Assembly (NCBI RefSeq): GCF_916618745.1
Contig: NZ_OU745373.1
Coordinates: 2,122,501 to 2,186,500, forward strand
Direction: 5' to 3'
From: Cardiobacterium sp. Marseille-Q4385
Lineage (GTDB): Bacteria; Pseudomonadota; Gammaproteobacteria; Cardiobacteriales; Cardiobacteriaceae
DNA: 64,000 nucleotides
The notes beneath the pieces were generated by a model, which had not been told where the DNA came from, did not search any database, and worked only from the letters and a program-made list of their open reading frames with translations. Positions 8,084 through 15,916 of the stretch are shown piece by piece. Within the stretch, counting starts at the first letter, position 1. Every line of letters starts with the position of its first letter. The position numbers and the translations under genes are program-made.

Positions 8084-8971
8084 TCACCCCTGTAATTCTG
8101 CCGCGATGCGCGAGAAGCCGGCGATGTAATCCACTTCGCGTTCGTCTTCACGCACGCCGAGGTAGATGTGTTTGAAGATGCCCGCGTCGCCGAGACGCAG
8201 GCAGGTGAGCGGCATTTCCGCTGCCTGCTGTTCGATTAGCCAGCGTGGCAATGCGGTCACGCCGCGTCCCGCCGCGACCATTTGCAGAAGGATTTCCGTG
8301 GTTTCGATGGTTTTGTGCGCCGCCACGCCGCGGTTGGCGGGGAGCAGGAAGGCCTGATAGATGTCGAGGCGTTCGGTCGGCACCGGGTAGGTGATCAGGG
8401 TTTCTTTTTCCAAATCCGCCGGATAGGCAGCGCGTTGTCGTGCCAGCGGGTGATCGCTGGCGACCACCAGCACTTGTTCGTAGTCAAAGACGGGGGTGAA
8501 CACCAGGCGTTCGCCGAAGACGGGGTCGGGGGTGATCAGCATGTCGATTTCGTAGGCGTAGAGCGCGGCGACGCCTTTGAACTGGTATTGCTGCTTCACG
8601 TCCACGTCCACGCGTGGCCAGGCAGCGAGGTAGGGTTTGACCACGCGCAGCAGCCACTGGTAGCAGGGATGGCATTCCATGCCGATGCGCAGCAGGCCCT
8701 GGCCGCCGCTGGCGTAGTGGCGCAGCTGGTTTTCGGCATGCTCGAATTGCGGCAGCAGGTTTTGCGCGAGTTGGTGGAGAAAGCGGCCCGCCTGGGTCAG
8801 GCGCAGGCTGCGTCCTTCTTTCACCCACAGCGGTGTGCCGACCTGCTCTTCCAGTTTGCGTGCGGCGTGGCTGAGGGCGGATTGGGAGAGGTAGAGGGCG
8901 TCGGCGGCGCGGGTCAGGGTGCCGTGTTCGACGACGGCGCGAATCAGCGCCAGGTGGGAGCGTTCCAGCAT
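8084..8971 (-). CDS. metR: LysR-type regulator of methionine genes, MetR
   Basis: A 295-residue LysR regulator. The N-terminal winged HTH (ERSHLALIRAVVEHGTL to SQSALSHAARKLEEQ, residues 3-50) is followed by the effector-binding domain, whose GMECHPCYQWLLR segment near residue 95 matches the corresponding stretch of E. coli MetR. MetR uses homocysteine as co-activator to switch on metE. It is divergent from metE with a perfect TGAA-N5-TTCA site between them, the classic arrangement. ATG 8971 was preferred to the longer frame from 9037 because it aligns with MetR starts and because the extra codons cover the MetR site. Confidence 0.92.
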   Translation of the reverse strand: MLERSHLALIRAVVEHGTLTRAADALYLSQSALSHAARKLEEQVGTPLWVKEGRSLRLTQAGRFLHQLAQNLLPQFEHAENQLRHYASGGQGLLRIGMECHPCYQWLLRVVKPYLAAWPRVDVDVKQQYQFKGVAALYAYEIDMLITPDPVFGERLVFTPVFDYEQVLVVASDHPLARQRAAYPADLEKETLITYPVPTERLDIYQAFLLPANRGVAAHKTIETTEILLQMVAAGRGVTALPRWLIEQQAAEMPLTCLRLGDAGIFKHIYLGVREDEREVDYIAGFSRIAAELQG

Positions 8972-9002
8972 GGTGGGGGTTCCTTCGGAAAAAACGGCAT
9001 CA

Positions 9003-9015
9003 TGAATGACTTTCA
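9003..9015. promoter_or_regulatory. MetR binding site in metR-metE intergenic region
   Basis: TGAATGACTTTCA matches the known MetR box TGAA-N5-TTCA exactly. It lies 32 bases upstream of the metR start and 88 bases upstream of the metE start. A likely metE -10 element, TATAGT, is at 9061-9066, with no good -35, as expected for an activator-dependent promoter. A second half site (TTCATGAAG) overlaps its right arm. Confidence 0.75.
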
Positions 9016-9103
9016 TGAAGTGATGCAAATTTGCCATTTCCCTTCAACTTTACCAACCGTTATAGTGCGCGCGTTTTTTTCATCCAAAACTCTCGGAGAA
9101 TGT

Positions 9104-11383
9104 ATGACAACCATCCACAACCTTGGTTTCCCGCGCATCGGCGCCAAACGCGAACTGAAATTTGCCCTCGAAGCCTACTGGAAAGGCGAAAGCACCGCTG
9201 CTGAATTGCAAGAGGTGGCAAAAGCCCTGCGCGCGCGCCACTGGCAGAATCAGGCCGGTTTTGACCATGTGCCGGTCGGCGATTTCACCCTGTATGACCA
9301 CATCCTCGACATGAGCGTCACCCTCGGCAATCTGCCGAAACGCGCTTATGAAGGCGGTGGCGACGAGTTGGATGCGTTCTTCCGTACCGCGCGCGGCCGC
9401 AGCCCCATCGACAAGGGCGCTGGTGTGGCCGCCGGCGAGATGACCAAGTGGTTCAACAGCAACTATCACTACATCGTTCCCGAATTCGACAAGGACACCC
9501 AGTTCAAGCTCAACCCGCAGCGTCTGCTGGATCAGATTAAGGAAGCGCAAGCACTCGGCGTGAAAGGCGTCAAACCCGTCATCGTCGGCCCCGTCACTTA
9601 CCTCTGGCTCGGCAAGAGCAAGGATGATTCGAACCGCCTCGACCTGCTCGAACGCCTGCTGCCCGTCTATAAGCAACTGCTGAACGAACTGGCGCAAGCG
9701 GGTGCGGAATGGGTGCAGGTGGATGAACCCGCGCTGGTCACCACCCTGGATCAGGATTGGCGTCACGCGGTCAAGACCGCTTATCACGAGCTGAACCGCA
9801 CCGTGCCGAAAATCCTGCTCACCACTTATTTCGGCGATTTCGGCGACAACCTCAACCTCTTGCACGACCTGCCCGTAGATGGCGTCCACCTCGACACCAT
9901 CAACGCTGCTGGCGAAATCAACAAACTTGTGGACCTGCTGCCAGCGACCAAAGTCATCTCGCTTGGCGTGGTCGATGGCCGCAACATCTGGAAGGCCGAC
10001 CTCAACCGCCTGCTCGGCACCCTTGAACCGATCCGTGACCGTCTTGGCGACCGTCTCTGGCTGGCACCGAGCAGCTCGCTTCTGCACGTGCCGGTTGACC
10101 TCGCCCAGGAAGATACGCTGGATAGCGAAATCAAAAACTGGCTGGCGTTCGCCCTGCAAAAACTCGACGAACTGCGTGTGCTGAAAAAAGCACTCGACGG
10201 TGGCCGCGACAGCGTCAAAGCCGAACTGGATGCCAATGCCGCCGCGCTGGCTGCCCGTCGCGCCTCTACCCGCGTCCACAGCGAAACCGTGAAAGCACGC
10301 GTCAAAGCCGTCACCCCAGATATGGGCAACCGTCAATCGCCCTACGCCACACGCGCGCCGAAACAGCACGCCGCCATTCAGCAGCCGCTCTTCCCGACCA
10401 CCACCATCGGTTCCTTCCCGCAGACTGCCGAAATCCGCAAATCGCGCAGCGACTTCCGTAAAGGCGCCATCAGCGAAGCTCAATACATCGAAGACATGCA
10501 GGCCGACATCCGTCAGTGCGTGAAAATCCAGGAAGAACTGGATATCGACGTCCTCGTCCACGGCGAAGCCGAACGTAACGACATGGTCGAATACTTCGGC
10601 GAACAGCTTGACGGCTACATCTTCACCCGTTTCGCTTGGGTCCAATCCTTCGGCTCACGCTGCGTCAAACCGCCGGTTATCTACGGCGACATCTCGCGTC
10701 CGAAACCGATGACCGTCTTCTGGTCACAATACGCGCAATCGCTGACCAAGCGCCCGATGAAAGCCATGCTCACCGGTCCGGTCACTATCCTCAACTGGTC
10801 TTTCGTCCGTGACGACCAGCCGCGTTCCGAAACCTGCCTGCAAATCGCGCTCGCTATCCGCGACGAAGTACTCGACCTCGAAAAAGCCGGCCTTGGCGTC
10901 ATCCAGATTGACGAACCTGCGCTGCGTGAAGGCCTGCCGCTGAAAAAAGACCAATGGCAAGCTTATCTGGACTGGACCGTCTTCGCCTTCCGCGTCTGCG
11001 CCAACGGCGTGGCGGATGAAACCCAAATCCACACTCACATGTGTTACAGCGAATTCAATGACATCATCCAGTCCATCGCCGACCTGGATGCCGACGTCAT
11101 CACCATCGAAACCTCGCGTTCCGACATGGAGCTGCTCAAAGCCTTCGACGACTTCAACTACCCGAACGAAATCGGCCCCGGCGTGTACGACATCCACTCG
11201 CCGAACGTGCCCAGCGTCGAAAGCATGGTGGATCTGATGGACAAAGCCATCGCCCGCATCCCGAAAGAACGCCTCTGGGTCAACCCGGACTGCGGCCTGA
11301 AAACCCGCGCCTGGCCGGAAACCAAAGCGGCACTCGCCAACATGGTCGAAGCGGCGAAAATCCTGCGCAAAAAATACGCCTGA
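9104..11383 (+). CDS. metE: cobalamin-independent methionine synthase MetE
   Basis: A 759-residue MetE transferring methyl from 5-methyltetrahydropteroyltri-glutamate to homocysteine. The N-terminal barrel begins FPRIGAKRELK and the catalytic C-terminal barrel carries HGEAERNDMVEYFGEQ, IQIDEPALREG, HTHMCYSEFND and NPDCGLKTR, which include the zinc ligands (His and Cys of HTHMCYSEF, the Glu, and the Cys of DCG). ATG 9104 has the ribosome site GGAGAA 8 bases upstream; the frame is open to 8282 but that part is antisense to metR. Expression is probably MetR-controlled. A rho-independent terminator follows at 11402. Confidence 0.97.
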   Translation: MTTIHNLGFPRIGAKRELKFALEAYWKGESTAAELQEVAKALRARHWQNQAGFDHVPVGDFTLYDHILDMSVTLGNLPKRAYEGGGDELDAFFRTARGRSPIDKGAGVAAGEMTKWFNSNYHYIVPEFDKDTQFKLNPQRLLDQIKEAQALGVKGVKPVIVGPVTYLWLGKSKDDSNRLDLLERLLPVYKQLLNELAQAGAEWVQVDEPALVTTLDQDWRHAVKTAYHELNRTVPKILLTTYFGDFGDNLNLLHDLPVDGVHLDTINAAGEINKLVDLLPATKVISLGVVDGRNIWKADLNRLLGTLEPIRDRLGDRLWLAPSSSLLHVPVDLAQEDTLDSEIKNWLAFALQKLDELRVLKKALDGGRDSVKAELDANAAALAARRASTRVHSETVKARVKAVTPDMGNRQSPYATRAPKQHAAIQQPLFPTTTIGSFPQTAEIRKSRSDFRKGAISEAQYIEDMQADIRQCVKIQEELDIDVLVHGEAERNDMVEYFGEQLDGYIFTRFAWVQSFGSRCVKPPVIYGDISRPKPMTVFWSQYAQSLTKRPMKAMLTGPVTILNWSFVRDDQPRSETCLQIALAIRDEVLDLEKAGLGVIQIDEPALREGLPLKKDQWQAYLDWTVFAFRVCANGVADETQIHTHMCYSEFNDIIQSIADLDADVITIETSRSDMELLKAFDDFNYPNEIGPGVYDIHSPNVPSVESMVDLMDKAIARIPKERLWVNPDCGLKTRAWPETKAALANMVEAAKILRKKYA

Positions 11384-11401
11384 TAAAGCATGTATAAATA
11401 G

Positions 11402-11424
11402 AGCGGTGCTTCGGCACCGCTTTT
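11402..11424 (+). terminator. terminator after metE
   Basis: A 7-bp stem, AGCGGTG..CACCGCT around CTTCGG, followed by TTTT. Confidence 0.85.
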
Positions 11425-11450
11425 CACATCAGCCACAAGAGGAAACACAC

Positions 11451-12242
11451 ATGCAACACCGCAATTTGCTTACTGCCGCCATCACCCTGAGCCTGCTCAC
11501 CGCCTGCGGCGGAGGGGATAATGACAGCGGCGTGACCGCCGACCCGCGCCCCACCTCGCTGAACAGCAGCGGCAACACGCCGACCAAGCAAACCCTGTCG
11601 TCCGGTACCGCACGCAACGACGACAAAAAATCCTACGAGAGCTTCGATTTCAACGTCCTTGACCTCGGCGCGGGCAAGCCAAAAATTACCATCCTTCCGC
11701 CGGGCAAAGTGCAGGGCGCGGACAAAAACCGTCTGCTCACCCTGACTGACGGCCCCTACAAAAGAATTATCGGTAACAACCTGAGCAAAGCCAGCTACGG
11801 GCTGATTGATACGACCAGCTACGACAACAAATACCGAACCTTCTATCAAGGTGCCCGCGCCGATCTCACCTCTTCAGCTTCCTTTTTCGGCATGATGCTT
11901 GATGGGGTTACGCCCTTACAAGGCAGCGCGCATTACAAAGGCCTCGCTGTGCAATATTCGGATAGAGATGGCATCGAAGAAGGAACCTCGACTTTCGATG
12001 CGAATTTTCAGGATAGGAGACTGTCCGGCCGCATCAACGTCGGGCGGCGGGAAATCACAATTGGTTCAATGCTCATAGGCAATACTTTCTCCGGCTTCGG
12101 GAAGGACGCAGATAAAAGCGATGGCCTCCTCAGCTTCGAAGGCGCTTTTTTCGGTAAAGATGCTTCTGAAATTGCGGGGACTTACCAAAAAGCGAGCCTT
12201 GATGATGGCTATATCGGAGCCTTCGGCGCTCAAAGACAATAG
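11451..12242 (+). CDS. surface lipoprotein with TbpB/fHbp-type beta-barrel domain
   Basis: A 263-residue lipoprotein. The signal peptide ends in the lipobox LLTAC (Cys about residue 18), followed by a polar GGGDNDSG linker typical of lipoproteins exposed on the outer surface. The C-terminal third is a small beta-barrel whose ending (SFEGAFFGKDASEIAGTYQK, then GAFGAQ) matches the pattern shared by TbpB C-lobe, NHBA and factor H-binding protein of Neisseria, exported by Slam proteins. Ligand unknown; no Slam gene is present in the window. The ATG at 11451 has AGAGGAA 7 bases upstream. It is flanked by its own terminators, so monocistronic. Confidence 0.75.
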   Translation: MQHRNLLTAAITLSLLTACGGGDNDSGVTADPRPTSLNSSGNTPTKQTLSSGTARNDDKKSYESFDFNVLDLGAGKPKITILPPGKVQGADKNRLLTLTDGPYKRIIGNNLSKASYGLIDTTSYDNKYRTFYQGARADLTSSASFFGMMLDGVTPLQGSAHYKGLAVQYSDRDGIEEGTSTFDANFQDRRLSGRINVGRREITIGSMLIGNTFSGFGKDADKSDGLLSFEGAFFGKDASEIAGTYQKASLDDGYIGAFGAQRQ

Positions 12243-12261
12243 CGGCGACAATTTTGTAGGC

Positions 12262-12290
12262 AACAAGGCGGGCTGTGAGCCCGCCTTGTT
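12262..12290 (+). terminator. terminator-like hairpin after the surface lipoprotein gene
   Basis: A perfect 13-bp inverted repeat, AACAAGGCGGGCT / AGCCCGCCTTGTT, with a 3-base loop. The following T-run is short (GCTTCTCC), so termination may be weak. Confidence 0.7.
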
Positions 12291-12419
12291 GCTTCTCCGT
12301 ACTGCCGGCATGATTGTGAACCTCACCTCTTTTTCACACAAAACCCCGTGTGTTAATACTAAATCCACGATATTGCGTTAAAATACCGTTAGTTTTCCCG
12401 CCACCCAAGAGGTAATTCC

Positions 12420-14042
12420 ATGAATATCAAGACGATTAAATTCGCAACGTTCGATGACCAACGTCCCGGGACTTCTGGTCTGCGCAAGACCGTGCCGCAT
12501 TATCAGCAGCCGCATTACACCGAAAGTTTCATCCAGTCCATTTTTACTTCGCTCGGCGGTGTCGCCGGCAAGACGATAGTGCTGGGCGGCGATGGGCGCT
12601 ATTACGGCGCGGAAGCTGCCGCCATCGTGCTGAAAATGGCGGTAGCACAAGGTGCGAAGCTGGTGCTGGTCGGTGAGAACGGTCTCCTGTCCACGCCTGC
12701 TGCCTCGCACGTCATCCGTCACTATCACGCCGATTTCGGCATTATTTTGTCTGCCAGCCACAACCCGGGCGGCAAGGACGGCGATTTCGGCATCAAGTTC
12801 AATCTCGCTGCCGGGCAACCCGCGCCGGAACATGCCACGGAAGCGGCCTTCGCCGTCTCCAAGTCGCTCACGGAATACACCATCGCTGATGTCGAATTAC
12901 CGTCTTTAGCTACACCGGGCAGTTACCGCTTGGGCGACACGGAAATCCGCGTCATCAGCAGCACTGCCGATTATGCCGACCTGATGGAATCGCTCTTCGA
13001 TTTTCCCGCCATCAAGGCTCACATTGCCAAGCATCCGTTTGTGTTTGACGCGATGCACGCCGCGACTGGCCCGTATGCGATTGAGGTTTTCAGCAAACGC
13101 CTCGGCCTGCCGCAGCAATTTTTGCTGAATACCAAGCCTCTGCCCGATTTCGGCGGTGGTCATCCCGACCCCTCACCCGCGCATATTGATGAATTAAAAG
13201 CGGCGATTGCGGCCAATCCGGAAGTGGTGATGGGCGCAGCCAGCGATGGCGACGGCGATCGCAACTTGATTACCGGGCGTAAGCATTTTGTGAATCCTTG
13301 CGACAGCCTCGCGGTGATTGCCGATAATCATCAATTCATCCCCTGCCTGCGCACACTAAAAGGCGTAGGGCGGACGATGCCGACCAGCCGCGCCGTAGAT
13401 GCAGTCTGCACCGCGCGTGGGCTGAACTATTATGAAACGCCGACCGGCTGGAAGTATTTCGCCAACTTGCTGGATGCCGACCTGATTCACCTCTGTGGCG
13501 AGGAAAGTTTCGGCACCGGCGGCAACCATATCCGCGAGAAGGACGGCATCTGGGCGGTGCTGTGCTGGCTTAACCTGCAAGCCGCTACGGGCAAAACGCC
13601 GGATGACATCATCGAGGCGCACTGGAAGAAATATGGCCGCCACATTTTCAACCGCTTCGATTACACCGCGCTCGACAAGGCCACTGCCGATGAAATGCTG
13701 AAACAATTTGAAATCCAGCTGGAAAAACTGCGTGGGCAAACAGTAAGCGGGCTGCTGATCACCGATGCGCAGCAGTTCAATTATGTGGATCCGACCAACG
13801 GCGAAACCAGCCCCGGTCAGGGCTTGCAAATCCAGTTCGGCGAGCAGGCGCGCATCATCTGCCGTCTCTCCGGCACCGACAGCCGTGGCACCACCCTGCG
13901 CATGTATGTTGAATATTGGCAGTCAGACGTAGATACCCCGCCCGCACTCGCTGGTACCACCTCGACACTCGCTACTATGGCGCAAGGCATGATGAATCTC
14001 GAACACTATTGCCAACGCACTCAACCCGACAACATCGTTTAA
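12420..14042 (+). CDS. pgm: phosphoglucomutase, alpha-D-glucose specific
   Basis: A 540-residue phosphohexomutase that interconverts glucose 1-phosphate and glucose 6-phosphate, linking glycolysis to glycogen and surface sugar synthesis. Seen: the catalytic serine loop LSASHNPGG (near 120), the magnesium loop ASDGDGDRN (near 280), the sugar-binding CGEESFGTGG (near 360) and the phosphate-binding RLSGTDSRG close to the C-terminus. The length matches the bacterial Pgm class (about 545). The start has RBS AAGAGG. pgi follows after 11 bases, forming a two-gene sugar-phosphate operon. Confidence 0.95.
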   Translation: MNIKTIKFATFDDQRPGTSGLRKTVPHYQQPHYTESFIQSIFTSLGGVAGKTIVLGGDGRYYGAEAAAIVLKMAVAQGAKLVLVGENGLLSTPAASHVIRHYHADFGIILSASHNPGGKDGDFGIKFNLAAGQPAPEHATEAAFAVSKSLTEYTIADVELPSLATPGSYRLGDTEIRVISSTADYADLMESLFDFPAIKAHIAKHPFVFDAMHAATGPYAIEVFSKRLGLPQQFLLNTKPLPDFGGGHPDPSPAHIDELKAAIAANPEVVMGAASDGDGDRNLITGRKHFVNPCDSLAVIADNHQFIPCLRTLKGVGRTMPTSRAVDAVCTARGLNYYETPTGWKYFANLLDADLIHLCGEESFGTGGNHIREKDGIWAVLCWLNLQAATGKTPDDIIEAHWKKYGRHIFNRFDYTALDKATADEMLKQFEIQLEKLRGQTVSGLLITDAQQFNYVDPTNGETSPGQGLQIQFGEQARIICRLSGTDSRGTTLRMYVEYWQSDVDTPPALAGTTSTLATMAQGMMNLEHYCQRTQPDNIV

Positions 14043-14053
14043 GGTAAAAGGAC

Positions 14054-15640
14054 ATGACGACAATGAGCACATTGCATGAAAAACTGAAGTCCCACAAAGA
14101 TACCATCCAAAGCAAAACCCTGAGCGAATGGTTCGCCGCCGAGCCGGGTCGTGTGCAGGAATGGACGCTACACCACGCCGGTATTTATCTTGACCTCTCC
14201 AAAAACCACATCAACGCGCAAACCAAGGCGCTGTGGCAACAATGGGTGGATAGCGCGGGCGTCGCTGAAGGTATCGCTGCCATCACTCGGGGCGACAACG
14301 TCAATACCGGCGAACACCGCCCGGCGCTGCACCACCGTCTGCGCGCACCTGCCGATCAGCCCTTCGTCGTCAACGGCGAAGACGTCAGCCCACATATCCG
14401 TGACGTGCGGGCGCGCATGAAAAACATCGCCGAACGCGTGCGCAGCGGCGAATGGAAAGGTTTTGACGGCCAGGCGATTACCGACGTCATCCATATTGGC
14501 ATCGGCGGCTCCGAACTCGGCCCGCGCCTGCTCTGCACCGCCTTTAAACACCTCGCTGACGATCGCATTCGCGTTCACTTCCTCGCGACCCCTGATCCCG
14601 TCAAAATCAGCGAACTCAAGCGCCGTCTCAACCCGGCCACCACCCTGCTGATTGCCGCATCCAAGAGCTTCGGCACCGAAGAAACCCTCTCCAACGCTGG
14701 CTACATGCGCGAATGGTTACGCGCGGCAGGCGGAGTGAAAGCGGACGAACAAATGATTGCCCTCTCGGCCAACGTCGAAAAAGCCGCCGCCTTCGGCATT
14801 GCCGCCGAACGCGTCCTGCCTTTCTGGGATTGGGTTGGCGGGCGCTTCTCGCTGTGGTCAGCCATCAGCCTGCCGTTCATCCTGCAAAACGGTTACGAAG
14901 CCTACGAAGACCTGCTCGCCGGCGCGCACGAAATGGACAAACACTTCCAGACCGCGCCGCTGATGGCAAACATGCCGGTGTGGCTGGCGACGCTTGAAGC
15001 GTGGTACAACCACTACTACAACTGGAACAACCGCGCTGTCATCACCTATTGCAACCCGATGGAACCCTTCCCGCAATACCTGCAACAGCTTGATATGGAA
15101 AGCCTTGGCAAACGCGCCAACCGCGAAGGCAAACCGCTGACCAAACCGAGCGGCATCATTGTCTGGGGCGGTACCGGCACCGAAGCACAGCACGCCTTCT
15201 TCCAGCTCATCCACCAAGGGCAGCGCAATATCCCGATTGACTTCGTTACCGTCAAAACCCCGCCGAAAGGGTACGAAGACGCACAGCGCATCATCCACGG
15301 CCACTGCACCGCGCAGGCTGAAGCCTTGATGCGTGGCCGTGACGACAGCGACCTGCAAAACATCCCTGAAAACGAGCGCTACCAGCGCACCTGCCCGGGC
15401 AACCGCCCCAGCACCACCATCATCCTGGACGAGCTGACCCCGGCGAAACTTGGCGCGTTTATCGCTCTGTACGAACACAAAGTGACCGTGCAGGCCATTC
15501 TCTACGACGTTAACGCCTACGACCAATGGGGCGTCGAACTCGGCAAAGTGCTGGCAAAAGGTACCGAAGCGAGCCTCGCGGGCAAAACCGGCGAACACGA
15601 TCCTTCCACCACCGCCATCATCAACTACCTCAAAAGCTGA
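14054..15640 (+). CDS. pgi: glucose-6-phosphate isomerase
   Basis: A 528-residue phosphoglucose isomerase converting glucose 6-phosphate to fructose 6-phosphate. Family signatures are present: HIGIGGSELGP, DWVGGRFSLWSAISLPF, and GTGTEAQHAFFQLIHQG with the catalytic His region, and QWGVELGK near the C-terminus. A second ATG at 14063 could also serve as start; the upstream AAAAGGA is closer to the first ATG. It follows pgm by 11 bases and ends at a strong terminator at 15656, so pgm-pgi form one transcript. It is a little shorter than the E. coli enzyme (549). Confidence 0.96.
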   Translation: MTTMSTLHEKLKSHKDTIQSKTLSEWFAAEPGRVQEWTLHHAGIYLDLSKNHINAQTKALWQQWVDSAGVAEGIAAITRGDNVNTGEHRPALHHRLRAPADQPFVVNGEDVSPHIRDVRARMKNIAERVRSGEWKGFDGQAITDVIHIGIGGSELGPRLLCTAFKHLADDRIRVHFLATPDPVKISELKRRLNPATTLLIAASKSFGTEETLSNAGYMREWLRAAGGVKADEQMIALSANVEKAAAFGIAAERVLPFWDWVGGRFSLWSAISLPFILQNGYEAYEDLLAGAHEMDKHFQTAPLMANMPVWLATLEAWYNHYYNWNNRAVITYCNPMEPFPQYLQQLDMESLGKRANREGKPLTKPSGIIVWGGTGTEAQHAFFQLIHQGQRNIPIDFVTVKTPPKGYEDAQRIIHGHCTAQAEALMRGRDDSDLQNIPENERYQRTCPGNRPSTTIILDELTPAKLGAFIALYEHKVTVQAILYDVNAYDQWGVELGKVLAKGTEASLAGKTGEHDPSTTAIINYLKS

Positions 15641-15655
15641 TAGGCGCTATCCGCA

Positions 15656-15684
15656 CAAAGCCCCCTGAATGGGGGCTTTGTTTT
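15656..15684 (+). terminator. terminator after pgi
   Basis: AAAGCCCCC / GGGGGCTTT stem with TGAAT loop, then TTTT. After it, 15685-15898 is strikingly AT-rich non-coding sequence that forms the pflB control region; I could not identify a clear FNR site in it. Confidence 0.9.
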
Positions 15685-15916
15685 GCATAATTAAAAGCAT
15701 CGGAATTCGGCAATTAGTTTCTAATAATTTATATAATCGCATCATATTGTAATAAAGGAAGATTTTATTAAATCATTGTGTTGGCCAATAAGTAAAAAAT
15801 AAATCAATTTGCTATAAATTTATAAAAAAAATATAATATCCGTAGTCAGAAGGCGGTTGCCATAGCATTCGCAGCCGCAGGTAACAGCTTCATTTTTCAT
15901 GCACATAGGAGTAATC

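Noticed and set aside
8282..9103. N-terminal extension of metE
   Set aside because: The extra 274 codons are antisense to metR; MetE aligns from ATG 9104 with a good ribosome site.
15685..15916. FNR or ArcA site in the pflB leader
   Set aside because: The region is AT-rich with several near-matches, but none fits TTGAT-N4-ATCAA well enough to call.
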